From the NCBI RefSeq assembly GCF_001039355.2, contig NW_019775602.1, positions 907,683-971,682 on the forward strand: DNA of 64,000 nt, read 5' to 3'. The position numbers and the translations under genes are program-made. This DNA comes from Lingula anatina. Its lineage: Eukaryota; Brachiopoda; Lingulata; Lingulida; Lingulidae. Each line of letters opens with the position of its first letter. Within the stretch, counting starts at the first letter, position 1. Below, one piece after another: positions 1 to 13,176 of the stretch. The notes beneath the pieces are model-generated. The model was given only the letters and a program-made list of their open reading frames with translations. It had not been told where the DNA came from and did not search any database.

Positions 1-2374
1 TCTGGGATTTGACATGCATAGATTCTCTTTGTAACATGTAATCTGAATAGTAAAAAAGTGTGTTCAACCATTCGCAATGTGGTTCCAGTATCTACTTTAA
101 AGTTAAAATACCTGCTCAACAAGAGGTCTATCATATACTTCAGTTGGTACAATTGCTGCAAATATATGCAATTCAGCACAGGCCAATCTGTATATTTATG
201 ACCTTGATGGAAGTGTAAATGTCAAAAGGAATGTATTTATGGAATGGATTTGAATACTCTCTTTATTAATCTTACCAGTGCAAAGGATATTACGGACATT
301 ATGTGTGAGGTGTTGGATACAAACTATATACAGTAACCACTGCTGTTTGGAAATCTTTTAAGACTGATCACTCTGTACCAAGGACAGCATAAACAGAGAC
401 TGAATACAACAAACCACTAGAACAAACCAAAGGACTTAATAAACATTTGCCTTGATCTTGCTTTACACTATCAGGTGGGAAAGGCAATATGTTTTCAAAT
501 GTTTGATATTAATTGGATGTCTGTTTGTGCCCTTAGATTGCCCTTAGATTTACCTGTATATTGTATATAGTTCATTCTTGAATAACCAATTCTAATGTAT
601 ACATAGACGTAGACATTGTTTGTATTTGTACTGAGCAAAGGAAAATTTGTTTCACAATAAATCTTTGTAAATCAACCATTTCTTCAATATTGGAATTATT
701 ATTATTTTAAAAATTTGTTTAACATTGTAGTGACAATGCATGTAGGGTACCTGTTGCTTGATAAACATAGCATTAATAGGGACGGGACAATAAATTATAA
801 GCATATTTTACCTATAAATCAAATAACTAAGATCTACCAAGACAGAAATACATAGATTAGTAACCCTTAGCAAAATTTAAAAAGTGTGCAGCACATGTGC
901 TGCAAATTTACTGCACATGTACAGCACACTCTAGAGTGTGCAGTAGACAGCTGTGGGGAGCGTGCAGAAGTGTGCAGTAAAAATCTTGCTGCACACCTGC
1001 AGCACACTTCCATGACTACAAACGGTGTGCAGAAAGTTGCAAGAGACTTGGTATTTCAATAGAAGCATGAGGACAGTGTGCAGTTAACTTAAAATTTGAC
1101 CAGGAGTTTGCCACAAATGTACAGGAAACTTTAAAATTTTAATATAAGTTGTGTGTGTTAAGTGCACAGCAAACTAAAAAAAGAGTAGGGCAATATAAGT
1201 TTAACAACCTCTAATAGAAAAAAATGACTAATGAACCCTTTAAATTCATTCACTAAATCATCACTTATGCAAAGCAATACCCACCACTAAAATTTAAGAT
1301 TGTTTTCAGGATGTATTAAAAACAGTCATGAAATCTAGGATTATGGTAAATTAAACATGACTCCTACTAGCATAATCTTGACTTTGCTAGTTTTAAAATT
1401 ATCGCCAAAAGATAAAAATGCAGTATATAATGTATTTTTACTATTTTTATGATGATATTCACTTCATATTTCGACTAATATATTGAAAGATCAACCTTAT
1501 CTAGTCAGACTTTTTCTAAACTTGTCAAATTATTGCCAATAAACTCGACCAAATGCCAGCATGTTTAGTTTCATATAGTATAAATTCAAGAAACAACCCG
1601 GGTTTCAGAACTAGAGGAACGGATAAGAGTATCAGGTTTGCGCCCAGAAATATAATAAAGGTGCAGTTTTAAAGCTTTTGTTCGGCTGATCGACTGATTA
1701 ATTTAATTTTAGGTTCTTTTGTTTCAGTTGTGTTAGAAGCTGGTTGTAGTAATTTGTATGTATTACAGGGAATGTACAGAACGGCTTTCTCGCTTGTTAT
1801 GCATCTTTAAAAGAAAAAACAAAGCAAATTTTTTAAAAGATAAAAATGTTAGATATACATGTACATGTACAAACCTTTGTCGCCACAATTCTAGTGTTAG
1901 ATATTTACAGTGCTATAGCAATAGGCGAAAATGTCTTAATTGGAATGCGTTAATAATAATAACCTCATTCATTTGGGATGAAGGTCTATGGACAAAACAA
2001 AAAGGCTTTTTTGCGTTAAGTATCTTCTCTAACACAATCCTGCGACAGTGATATGATTACGTAAACGGGGTGAGCATTTTGGTGAGAGGTATTCAGATAG
2101 GACCAAGGTCAGTAGGAAGAGGAAGAAGATTCATGTGCCACATTGCCACGATTACCACACGTAGACTGTTGGCACAAAGAACTGATGTAGTTTGTTGTAA
2201 GTACTGTATAGATGATATAAGGCAACACTGTTCGGTTTATGTTGACGATATTTTACCAGAAAGTATGCATATCCCTCTTCAGTTCAGGCGTAATGGTTCT
2301 TGGATATATTTTATTGACATAAATGCCGAAATGAGCTTCAAAAGTTAAATAACTTCTTATGTTGCTTTTTCCAG
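1..2374. other. AT-rich non-coding stretch, no gene recognised
   Basis: No frame in this stretch has recognisable domains, convincing splice sites or homology by eye. An AATAAA hexamer lies near 656 followed by a T/G-rich stretch and could mark the 3' end of a plus-strand gene to the left of the window, but nothing coding was seen before it. The only structured part is the palindrome cluster at 884-1085, listed separately. Open frames of 90-100 codons at 1758 and 2070 look like chance. Confidence 0.5.
884..1085. repeat. cluster of GTGTGCAG motifs in both orientations with perfect palindromes
   Basis: The octamer GTGTGCAG or its complement occurs about seven times in 200 bases. Two exact palindromes are present: GCAGCACATGTGCTGC at 888-903 and GCACACTCTAGAGTGTGC at 924-941. 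Several contain E-box-like CANNTG cores (CACATG, CAGCTG). No coding potential is seen. It may be a protein-binding array or the end of a mobile element; the sequence alone does not decide. Confidence 0.55.
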
Positions 2375-2800
2375 AAGGAAAGCATTTGCTCATAAAGAAG
2401 TGAGTGAGAAGATTATTTCAGCCGTCCAAAGGTCGCAACTCGTTATTCCGTCTTAAACAAAGCAAGACGACAAAGCAGGTAACTACCGGTACATTCTCAG
2501 CTCCCAATGGGTGCCTTTTTCATCTAACAACAGCGGCATGTACATATATATCCTGACAATAAACCAGTGGTTTTCTACAGAGCTAGCCGCGACCAGGAAA
2601 AACGTATATTTGCTAGGCACTGTCGACCTCTGTTCAATTTTCATGATTTGAATTTCATACCATCCTTTATATTACAATCTGGAATAAAATGCTCGAACAA
2701 AGTATCTGATTTTAAAAGAAATTGAGCTGAAATGCTAGCGTTCGGATAACGAAATTATTTAAGTGGGTGAATTGGAATAAAGTAATTGGTAAAATCATTC
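2340..2800 (+). repeat. diverged paralogue of 22345-22900
   Basis: The order of short matching blocks is the same in both places: a T-rich tract and AG acceptor, a tract ending in AAAGCAAGAC, a CTGACAAT block, TGATATTACAAT-like text, GCTGAAATG, and ATTGGAATAAAGTAATTG. The last block is single here (about 2771) but is the unit that is tandemly amplified at 22880-23078. Similarity is low and interrupted, so this is an old duplication or a shared repeat family. Confidence 0.45.
2375..2456 (+). CDS. candidate terminal exon of an unrecognised gene
   Basis: A pyrimidine-rich acceptor (TTTTTCCAG) is followed by an open phase of 26 codons ending in TAA at 2454. The peptide is charged and ordinary (it includes EVSEKIISAVQ). 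No domain is recognised and no upstream exon was found. A diverged relative of this area lies at 22345-22740, where the corresponding frame is broken by a stop. That may mean a decayed paralogue, or that neither copy is coding. Very uncertain. Confidence 0.2.
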
Positions 2801-3211
2801 TTTTTCTGTCTATAAAAGTGAAGTGGTTTTAATAATCACATGTAGCAATAAATTGCTGAATTTATGTCAGACTACTCACAAAATAAGCAATATAATGCAT
2901 AAATAAAGCAAGACAAAAACCAAACACTTTCTGCATCCTTGTGCTCTGTAAACCACATGTTAATTGCCATTGACCAGTGTTTTATGTTAGCCTACAGAAC
3001 CGAGACAATTTAACATTACTACATTGTAACCCCGGTCCCCGCATTTACAAAATCCTGAATTATCATGATCAAAACCAGGCTTTCTGTCAAATGTTTATAT
3101 TTATCTACTTTTAATTCCGCAAATATATAAAGTTTTTACGGCTGGTTTTCTGAATGATGTGAATTTTTCTTCAGTCAACAGGTAATATTGAGATAGGTTT
3201 TACCTCCAATA

Positions 3212-3241
3212 TTTCGATGTCTATCAGGACATCTTCTTCAG
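3212..3241 (-). other. hammerhead-like CUGANGA-stem-GAAA hairpin
   Basis: On the minus strand CTGAAGA is followed by GATGTC, a six-base loop, GACATC and then GAAA. CUGANGA and GAAA flanking stem II is the core consensus of hammerhead ribozymes. One unpaired A precedes the stem and I could not confirm stems I and III. Similar arrangements occur at 17056-17079 and 29901-29927, both also on the minus strand, suggesting a shared retroelement terminal motif. Confidence 0.3.
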
Positions 3242-3624
3242 CTGATGAAATTCTTCTCTGGCTGGTTTTCTGTTTTTATGGTAAAATTATCTATGTGTGC
3301 AAATATGCAGTCTCCATCAAAATACTCCTCGTGGAGGGATATGGCTTAGCAAAGATAAAAAAAAATTAAAGATTAGTATGCTGACGTGTAAAAGTGTGTA
3401 CAGGACATGCAATAGTAATAATGTCGTTATAAAGTGTATTATTGTATGAACGTGTAGGTTCAATTTACCTAGTATATAGCTATTCTTATGATATGATTTC
3501 TGTGTCTCTTAATGCATACTGAAATGGATCGGTGTAAAGATTATATTTCACTTTAAAAATTATAAGATATAGTTTCTTGCATGTGGATTTTGTATTATTT
3601 AATTCATTTTTCATTTACTTTCAG

Positions 3625-3755
3625 TGTCTCGTAACAACCGTCTTACGATGAAATTGGACGCACTCCCAGCAAAGACATCAGATTCGTGTTCGCCAGCGCA
3701 AGCACCCATGTCAACGTTGCCTTGCGTTTGTTGTATAGTTAGCTTCCAGGGTTGA
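3625..3755 (+). CDS. candidate terminal exon of an unrecognised gene
   Basis: A good acceptor (TTACTTTCAG) opens a 42-codon phase ending in TGA at 3753-3755, followed by an AATAAA signal at 3867. The peptide is Ser/Pro/Ala/Cys-rich with a TLPCVCCIV segment. Base composition is more balanced than the surroundings. No domain is recognised and no upstream exon has been located, so it stays a candidate only. Confidence 0.25.
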
Positions 3756-5500
3756 CATTTGATTTAGTTTGAAATGTAATGATTGCTTTGGGTTGTAATA
3801 TTCTGCATCAAAACGTGTATCAAATGAAGTGCAGCGTGTAACGAGTGGTTTATTCATAAAACTTCTAATAAAATGGACTAAATCCAAGCGTCAACCCTGC
3901 ACGTCGCTGGTATCAATTGTTAATACATATGTAAATAAGCTGTAATACAGCACTCTATCCGCACACATACCTATCAGTTTTCGAATCTGAAACGACACTT
4001 TTGAAGTTGTCCTAAAACAAAACAATATCCCTTGCTTAAGTGATCTATGAAAATAAAATTAATTGCAAATTTATCATTAAGTGATGTGCAGGTAGAGCAC
4101 TGTGCTAGTGCGACCGATTTAACGTTTTATTGTAAAATTATATGTGTGGGCAAATATGTAATAAGACGCTTTGTTGTGCAAACGAAAATGCATGTTTATT
4201 CATATTAAATTGGATACAAATATAGATTTTAATGAAGCTAACTTTAGAAAAAAAATAAGTCGCGACTCCATTACGTAAAATGCCTACAAGAGATTTATTG
4301 TGGGTTCTTTGGAAAAAATGAACGAGATGTAAATCTACAATAAACTGTAAACGCTGCAATTCAAATATGACACTTATGAAATTGTAAAATGTGTTCAAGT
4401 TATTGCAGAATTGCCCACACGTATTGAAACGGGTCTTTTTAAAATTGTGAAAATGCGGTTATGACGCATGGTAAGAATAAACTTCCTTTGGTTCCCGGTG
4501 TTTTGATATACTATAGTGTGTCTGATCAGTGATAGACACATAGTTATATTGCTGGGAGGGGGTAGAAATGTTTGTATTTTCAGAAAATCAAACCAGGGGT
4601 TGGGTTAGTTTTTTTGGAAATTAATAAGTTTTTATTATTAAAGAAGGAAAATTAACTTTTTACCTTCATTACAAGGCAGATATACTCACAAAGAGAATAG
4701 TGAATAGTAGAAATTGTTTCCTTTTGCTTCAAATAAAATGTATATGTAGGACTGGCTTTTATCGCATCTTTTACAACTTGACATGTAAAAAAATCCTTAT
4801 CAAATTCGTATCAAAAATTACAGTTGTCGAAAAGATCTGTTTTGGGGTAATGGATATTTCCTAGTAATTAAACGAACTTTTGTAGACTGTCAACTTTTGT
4901 CAATCCTCTAAAAACCCGAAATTGGTCAGTTAATCGCCAATTTACTGACTTATCGTCTAAAAATCCTTTTGCTTTTGTGATTTTTTTTGTCTAATCAAAT
5001 ATGAAAAGTCAAAATATTATCAGAAAAATGACACTTTGATTGGTTCTAGTAAGTTTTACACAAAAATGGAAGTTCAGTGTTTTATTTAATGTTGATCTTG
5101 CACTTGGTACTTTCTTAATTCTGTTTTGCAGTCGGGATCAAGGGGTGGTTGAGAACAAAAGGCCCGATTAGGTGCCAGTCCTGCAGTGCTGTTGGGTTAT
5201 TTTTACTGAATGTTTCTTGATCACTGAGCACCAGAGATCTTTGAGTTTATTAGCATTTTCTGAGTAAATGTGATTAGTTATTTTAATTTAACTGGTTTTC
5301 ACATAACCTTTTCAATTTTGTTTACATATTGTTCTTAAAAATGACTATAACTGGGATAAGGTTGTAAACTGACCATGTCTTCATGCTGTTCTTGATTCGC
5401 ACGACGCATACATTTTTAAATTGTTCACTCAAAATTGTGCCATCAAAATCCTATTTTAAGATTTAAAGAAAAGAAAAGATGACGCAAAATATGAGGTACA
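3756..5500. other. non-coding stretch, nothing recognised
   Basis: AT-rich sequence with short A/T runs and no domain-like translation on either strand. The minus-strand open frame at 4138-4398 is without homology or splice context and was judged chance. Confidence 0.45.
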
Positions 5501-6162
5501 TATTTATTTATCTATGAGAAAAGCACTCATCAAATATGAGTAATGTTTGACTGCTGTTTGGTGTTGTGTGTGATCATCAGCATGGCGACATAGAAGAAGT
5601 TGTGGTGTCATGAGTGTGTTCCCGCGTGCGGGGGGGAACGCTTACATGAGATCATATGCATTTTAAATTTTCAATTTGATAACACCTTTGCCTTTGGATA
5701 AAAATGCCCCTCGGTGAAATTTTGTATCAGTCACAAGACTAATACACCTATGTCAACTTTGAACAATGGCTGTAAAATACTTCACGTCAAATCTTCAACT
5801 TTCTCGTCGCAGCAAAAACCTGAGAATTTCTTGTTCTGGCCAGTATTATGTCGTCTCGTATGTAGTGTTCTTGAACACTTTTTCAAAACCAAAACGATTG
5901 ATCTTGAGCGACAATTTTCAAAATGCATAGAACCTCCGACACATTTAGTTATAGATAGTTGTATTTAAGCTTGATTTACATCTCGAAATGCGAAGTCGTT
6001 ATAAAAATTATTTTTTATGTAGAGCCAAAACGTAATGTATGGGTTTTGCATACATCTGTATAGTGGAATTACTTGTATTTGTTATAATAAACGTACATAA
6101 AAGTTGTAAGATGTGTAGTTTAAAAAATGTGCAAAATGTCATTCCTGACTTTCTTTTCTTCA

Positions 6163-6537
6163 GCTCGACGCGAACCTTTGTTTATTAACTGAGTCTTCTT
6201 CCTGGTCTGTCGCCTTACCCACTGAGCCACTGCCCCAACTTACTTTTTCCTCATTCGTATGATCCTCTTGTAGTAGTCTAAATTGTTTATTTGGGTTTAT
6301 TTTTGTAAAAGGTAATTTGCTAGGACCTAGAAGCGCCAGGAATCGAACTGGGGACCTTCTGTCTCAGAGGCAAGCGCGTTACCTACTTCTCTAAGTGTTC
6401 CCACCCACCCTCCCCGGGAAGACTTTCTTCTTATAGTAACCGAAGAAAAATTTTGATAGCACTCCTTTGTAATTCCAAAGTGCCCAAGCTAGAAATCAGA
6501 CCCCAACCCCAGGCTACCACTGAGCCATGTAGCCATC
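6163..6537 (-). repeat. three tRNA-like (pol III promoter) modules in a row
   Basis: Read on the minus strand there are three units. One at about 6537-6484 has an A-box-like TGGCTCAGTGGTAG. One at about 6412-6335 has an A box (TTAGAGAAGTAGGT) and an excellent B box (AGTTCGATTCCTGG). One at about 6241-6163 has TGGCTCAGTGGGTAAGG followed by a B-box-like AGGTTCGCGTCGAGC. None folds as a complete tRNA. They look like tRNA-derived SINE heads or a composite SINE. The second contig copy holds the same set at about 7943-7558. Confidence 0.5.
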
Positions 6538-7557
6538 AGGAAAACACTAAGACATTTTGTATATTCAGTAAGTTTTTTTATTAAGAACAATTCAAATTTA
6601 TTTTACTGTATTCAGTTATTAATAAAACATGTATCTATAAAACATCATTGTCGTAAGTTTTTTTATTACTGCAAATATCTGTGAGAATATGATTGATGTC
6701 TGCATTTAAATTCACTTAAAAGTGTAAAAATATAACATTCTTATCTATTTGACTTGACAAATAAACTGTCTACCACATAAATGGTCTTATGTTTGATCTT
6801 AATGAAACGAACAAAATCTTTCAACTTCTTCTTTAAAAAAAAAAACAATGGTGGATCTAGTCTCCGCTCTNTATTTATTTATCTATGAGAAAGCATTCAC
6901 TAAATTTACAGAACTGAGTAATGTTTGACTGCTGTTTCGTGTTTTGTGTAATCATCAGCATGGCGACATACAGTTAGTTGTGGTGTCATGAGTGTGTACC
7001 CGTGTGCGGGGGGAACGCTTACATGAGATCATAATCATTTTGAATTTTCTATACTGTTACCACCCTTGAATTTGGATAAAAATGTCCCTCGGTGAAATAT
7101 TGGATCAGTCACAAGACAAATACTCAAATTTCAACTTTGAACGATTGCTGTAAAATACATCGTCAAATCTTCAACTTTCTCTTTTAACTCTGGGCAAAAA
7201 CCTGAGAATTTCATGTTCTGGTCAGTATTATGTCGTCTTGTATGCAGTGTTCTTGAACACTTTTTTAGAACCAAAATGATTGATCTTGAGCGACAATATT
7301 CAAAATGCATAGAATCTCCCACACATTTAGTTGTAGATAGTTGTATTTAAGATTGATTTATATCTCAAATTGCGCAGTCGTTATGAAAATTGCTTTTTAT
7401 ATAGAACCAAAAAGTAATGTTCGGTTTTTGCATACATCTGTATGGTGCAATTGCTAGTATTTGATATAATAAACGTACATATATAAGTTGTAAGTTGTAA
7501 TAGTAGTTTCAAAATGTGCAAAATACTGTCGTTTATTCCTAACTATCTTCTCTTCAG

Positions 7558-7943
7558 CTCGACTCGAACCTACAGCCATCAATTTCCTCGCCTTCTTCTC
7601 TATTTTGATCTGTCACCTTACCTATTGAGCCACTGTCTCAACTTACTTGAACTAGTATCATGCATGACCCTCTTGTAGTAGTTTAAATTGTTTATTTGGA
7701 ATTATTTTTGCAAAAGGTAATTTGCTGGGACCTAGAGGCGCCAGGAATCGAACTGGGGACCTTCTGTCTCAGAGGCAAGCGCGTTACCTACTTCTCTAAG
7801 TGTTCCCACCCACCCTCCCCGGGTAGACTTTCTTCTTATAGTAACCAAAGGAAAATTACTAATAGCACCCCTTTGTAATTCCAAAGTGCCCGAGCCAGGA
7901 ATCGAACCCCAACCCAGGCTACCACTGAACCATGTAGCTGTCA
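7558..7943 (-). repeat. second copy of the three tRNA-like modules
   Basis: This is the counterpart of 6163-6537 in the duplicated contig end. The middle unit is nearly identical (B box AGTTCGATTCCTGG). The first unit is better preserved here, with GGTTCGATTCCTGG as B box about 16 nt after its A box, too close for a normal tRNA. These are SINE-like relics rather than functional tRNA genes. Confidence 0.5.
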
Positions 7944-8276
7944 GTAAAAACGCAAAGACATTTTGTATATTTAATAAATGTTTTATTAAGAGCAAAACAA
8001 ATTGCTATTTATTCAATTATTTGTAAGACATAAATCTGTAAAACATCATTGTCTTAAGTCTTTCATTACTACAAGTTTAAAAGGGTTCGAGTATCTGAAA
8101 AAATATAATTGATGTCTGCATTTAAACTCACTTTAAGGTGAAACAAACATAATATTTTTATCTATTCGATTTGACAAATAAACTATCTACTGCACTAATT
8201 GTCTTATGTTTGATTTTTATCACACAAACAATATCTCAACTGAAAAAAAAAACAATGGTGGATGTAATCTCCGCCT

Positions 8277-10418
8277 TCCCCCCTCCCCCGAGGAGAGAGA
8301 TCCATTCTGGACTCACATGATCAAGTCCTCCAAATATTCTATCTCGCCCCATAGGTCAAATATGACCCCATTAAAATATCTTTGATCCACCAGTGTTTTT
8401 CTCTATATAACAAAAAATTGATATTTTTAAATGCTCTGTTTAAAATTGAACTCTTTTTTAAGTCGGACACGTATCGTTGAGAAGTAAAAAATGAACACAC
8501 TTTCGTTATGTTTGGCAAAAAGTGTCAAAAGTCCTACGTAAAAACATATACAGCGTTTATCTAGCTATTGACAAAATGGAAAGAATAATTAACAATAGAT
8601 TACAAAGGGAATATGAAATTGAAAAGTATCCCTTACAAAAACTATATAGAAAACAAACTACATGTTCACCTATGAATTATGGACTAAATTCTAAGAGACT
8701 TTTTTTTCTCATCTGAACATTAAAAGAAAGACATGCAATGAGCGTCAGTCGTTACAATCTAGATTTCAGTCCATTTGAAGGATGAGACTGAAGAATATAG
8801 TCACGCTGGTAAAAACAGAAATTAAGAATTCGACACCGTGGAACTTATCAACGTTTTTGAAAATGTGTCCATTGGTGATTTAGGTGAAATTGCTTATTTA
8901 TATCACAGAGAAATAATTGGCTTTAAACAGACATAAGATTGAAATTTTTTGGGCACTTAATTTGCAATCTAAACTAGAAAGTCACGACTTGCTGTCTTGA
9001 TGAAGAATACAGCCAATAGTACCATTTCACAATTTTCAAGGCGACAAACATGTAACTACGTTAGTATAGAACATATTTCAATGCATAAGGGCGTATTATC
9101 GAAATAAAGCAAATAATTTTGTAACGCAAGAGACCTCAAAATCGAGATGTTATATGATATAAAACATGCAAAAGGCACCTTTAGACAGAGCCTTTTCAAA
9201 TCCGTTTCAAACAGTATTTCAGGCTATCAGCTCTCCCCCTGTGTCTTGAAAGGTTCATCTTATAATCAATACAACTTCAATTTAGCTCACACATTTAAAT
9301 GAAATGAAATATTAAATCTTGATTTGTGAAATCTTGCCAATAGTCAAAGGGGAAATATATTACTATACTCCTTTAATAATTGAATTATGTTCTTTACTTC
9401 GGAAATGGACGTTTGTTGCTCTACCTATATCATATTCTTTAATTCCACTAATAACTGCTCACTAAATATCAACATGTCAATAGCCTTACTCTTACAAGTA
9501 ATTTTACAGCATTTCCCCTCCTTTGCCATTTCTCACGGTATACTTCCACTGCCACTAGTATATCTACCGATGAAGTTCAAAATTTTGAACATGAAGTGCA
9601 ACTGCATTTTTCTGTTTTATGAGACGCGATGAGATGTAGTGAAGGAGGAAATAAATGGTACCGTACGTGGGGAAAATGTTGTGAAATGGTCAAAACCACT
9701 TTTAAGCAAACGGGCGCCAAAATACTTTGGATCACAATTTACTTATCGCCAAATATGTAACATTAATTTCTTAAAACTTTACGTTGATTTGACTGAAATT
9801 ACGATATTTGCATACTTAATATCTAGGCCGCCATCGCTCCACTTCCTGATCACTCAGCACTGAGGCAGTGACGTCTCTTTCCAGGCTGTCCATCCCATTA
9901 CATTCATGGTAGGGGGAGGTGGCAGGCTGAAATGGCCGCCTTTCCTTTTCAACTCTCACCAATGTTTTACGGATGGAACCTCATTTGTACTTTAACAACA
10001 ATAAAAATACATTGGACGAGTTTGTGTTCAGTATATTTAAAAAATGCCAGACGAAAATTAACCTCAGATCCTTATCAACCCCAAATTGAAACGACATTAT
10101 GTATATCATTGGCTATCTTCATATGACTCCATATGGTTCACTGATTTTAATATCTGAGCAGTTTTTGCTATGTTTGACCAACTAGACCTTACGATAGCGC
10201 CATCTGGAGGTAAAGAGAAATGCTGCAATGGGAAACTCAGTATTTTCTTTGAGATTTGTAATTTTATAGACATGAAATAAGCAGCGAATTATTTGTGAAT
10301 ACACAATGCTTTAATATTTTTATCTGTACAATAAAATATATTTTGATGCATGCAATTTTCTCATGTTTGTTCATATTCTTTCGTGAATGCATGTGTGTGT
10401 GTGCGAGCGCGCATTCTC
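8277..10418. other. non-coding stretch, nothing recognised
   Basis: It begins with a C-rich run (8275-8290) and is otherwise AT-rich. Open frames at 8522, 9387, 9639 and 9932 give no recognisable protein, have no consistent splice sites and contain AT-driven residues. I see no gene. Confidence 0.45.
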
Positions 10419-11840
10419 TATTGTTAGCAAATGCACCAATCGAATGGCGATTTGGTACCATACGATTAATGATTTATGATAAATAAAGTGATAGACAAAT
10501 ATGAGGAAAACAGTAAAGTTATAGGCGATCTTCAAACTATAAGAGCTGTTCACGTACAGATGTTCACGTACAGCTGTCACCCTTACTGAAGCTCAAAACC
10601 ATATCAAACGTGAAGAGTTCGATACGTTAGTAAGGCCAGCGTTTGACAAAACAACAGTTTCCAATATCTCTAATATGAAATATGCATCTTGATATTAACG
10701 CAATAAAAAATAATAAAATCATTATACTACTGCATCTCTGCACCCTATGGCTGTACCTAAGAAAGAAAAACTGCAGCGAATCAAAAAAAAAATCATCGCG
10801 TCTTTTCACCCAGGGAGACTCATATCACACTTATTTTAAAACAGTTGCACTGGCTCCCTGATAGAGCACGTATTTTATTCAAAATTTTAACTTTTGAGCA
10901 TGCAGTTTTTTTTAATTAACACTCAGATGATAACTAAAGCTGTCGAAGAGAGCCACGGCCCTCAGAAGTATTGATGAATGGAAAAGAATATTTTCTTTTT
11001 TTAATTTACACTTGTTCATTCGCCGCCAGTTTTATCTCGACTGCTGGGATTATGTGATGAGAGGTTGCAATTGCAATTTAATTGCCATTACTTCCATGAA
11101 CCAGTTAATAACCAGTTATTATGCACGAATAGTAACAATTTATTATACCTCGCCAATATCCTGCAGTTATTTCAACCGGCCGGTACTCTTCCACACACAC
11201 GTCTTCAACACATATCATATATCACATGATTATTCGACATACAACACTCAAATGACATTATATTTTATCTTATAAAAGAAATGAAATTTAAAGCGATTGT
11301 ATTTTGTTTCCCCGGGAAATGATATTTTAGCATAGGGGGCTCGGTCCATGTGTAAAAACAACTTCTCATATACGCGGTATATTCTGACGTCTGTCCTGTC
11401 TCAACATGGTTGTGACGTCTACCACAGAATTGATGGAAATGTGCTAGATGTGACAAGCCGTTGACCACTGTAAATACGTACGTACAGTGGGCCATAAAAT
11501 CACCATTTATCTCACTAACGAATATAGTTAAAAGGTTTTTAATGAACGTCTCTTGACAGGTTAGTCCCTCATCTACCGATCCGAAATAACAGATCCTTCT
11601 ATACAAAGGTAGAATGAAGTTGTTCATATATCTGTAATAAGAAGTATTACTTGCAATGTATAATACCACAATGTGTTTTTCATTTGTGTCACACGTGAAC
11701 AGCTCTTATAGTTTGAAGATAGCCTATAGCTTTACTGTTCTCCTCATAATTGTCTATCACTTTATTTATAATAAATCATTAATTGTATGGTACCAAATCG
11801 CCATTCGATTGGTGCATTTGCTAACAAGAGAGAATTTGTG
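10419..11840. repeat. inverted repeat arms of about 140 bp, 1.14 kb apart
   Basis: The segment 10419-10556 is the near reverse complement of 11697-11840; both include the block whose plus-strand form in the right arm reads ATGGTACCAAATCGCCATTC. The right arm recurs in direct orientation at 14521-14664 inside the second contig copy. No transposase is seen between the arms. A foldback or MITE-like element is possible; no clean target site duplication was found. Confidence 0.5.
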
Positions 11841-12227
11841 TTTTACATTTGCCGAGCAAAGCGAGACACATTTTATCTTGCACCACCCTTCCTGTTTCAA
11901 CACAAAGTCAACAGGGTATAATTTGCAAAACCTTGTTATTTTTAACTTATTTTCGAACTGGTCATTTTAAATGACGCCACATTCTACAAACATGTTGCCT
12001 ACCGCATTCAAAAGGGACATATCTTTTCAAATGAAAGTCAAAGAAATTACGTTGTAGCTTAATACCACAATCTAAAGTTAAATAAATCCTCTGTCGGGCG
12101 GGCGTACGCACTCGCATGCAAAAGCAACAAAGTCACAGACAGACTACACCTACTCCCTGTGCACCTACAGTTACTATGTCATTTTCCTTTGTTTCCTCTA
12201 ATGTCAAAATACAACTTTGTAGCTATT

Positions 12228-12282
<55 letters not shown>
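12228..12282. repeat. (CA)n(GA)n microsatellite
   Basis: A short CA run passes directly into about 20 GA units. A GA tract lies at the corresponding place in the second copy (about 15054-15090), without the CA part. Confidence 0.9.
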
Positions 12283-12285
<3 letters not shown>

Positions 12286-13176
12286 GATATTTTTACATTA
12301 AACTAGAACTGTAGATGCGCATAAAGCTTAAATTTTTCCTGTGAAAAAATGTGTTTTTCGTGTAATCTGTGTCGACGATATATTGTTTAAGGCTCTATTT
12401 GCCTTTCATATCGTAATTTTTCTACTGGTTATAACAAGATAACAAAGATGAAGATGAAGATAAATATTCAGTGACTCAATAATATACATAAAAATCATGA
12501 ATTATTCGATTTCACGAAACCGAAATCTGAAGCACAGAGAGAAAGCCGTCTCCAAGACATACCCCCACCCACTCCATAATACCGTGTTTTCAGAATCATA
12601 AACAGACTATGTCTCATTTCGAGAGTTCAGAACTAGAGGTCAAAATCTGGTATTTGAATTTAACTCCTTTCATGCAGAAAACCAGATTATTACCATTGGT
12701 TTGAATGAATAGTAATAAAAAGTACTGAGTGAAACTATTTCTGGCAATCAAGTTAACATTCGTACCTGCTACGTCAGTCTTTGAATCAAAATGGATGTAA
12801 ATAGTTTATACGTTTTTAATTATGGTCATTTTTAAATTAAAATTTGCATCAGTACTTGAAATACACGTAAGGTAAAGCTTACACAAAAGGAGATCTAATG
12901 ACAGAAGTCCAGTAACAGAAACACCCTTCCTCGTCTTAATACATATATGTACACATTAGTTGGGCCAAAGAGGGCAGTCCTGAGAAAGTTCCGTGCGTTT
13001 GATTTTTAAAATTAAAATAGATGAAATAAGGAATCTCAAACAAAATTCAGTTTTGAAGAAATTTAATTTTGTTTTAATAAATACACATTTTATATGTTCA
13101 TTATGTAGAATACATATATATTTACTACTATCTCTGTGTCAGTTATTAAACTCATCACACAAAGCTATGAGTTGCA

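Larger units (their letters stand above)
5501..8276 (+). repeat. direct duplication split by a single N at 6871 (5501-6870 and 6872-8276)
   Basis: The left copy begins with TATTTATTTATCTATGAGAA and ends at the N with TCTCCGCTCT. The right copy begins directly after the N with the same start and reaches the same end at about 8270-8276. The copies are diverged with many small indels but stay collinear throughout. The ends coinciding with the N indicate two overlapping contigs, perhaps two haplotypes, placed in tandem; a true tandem duplication is the alternative. Confidence 0.75.
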
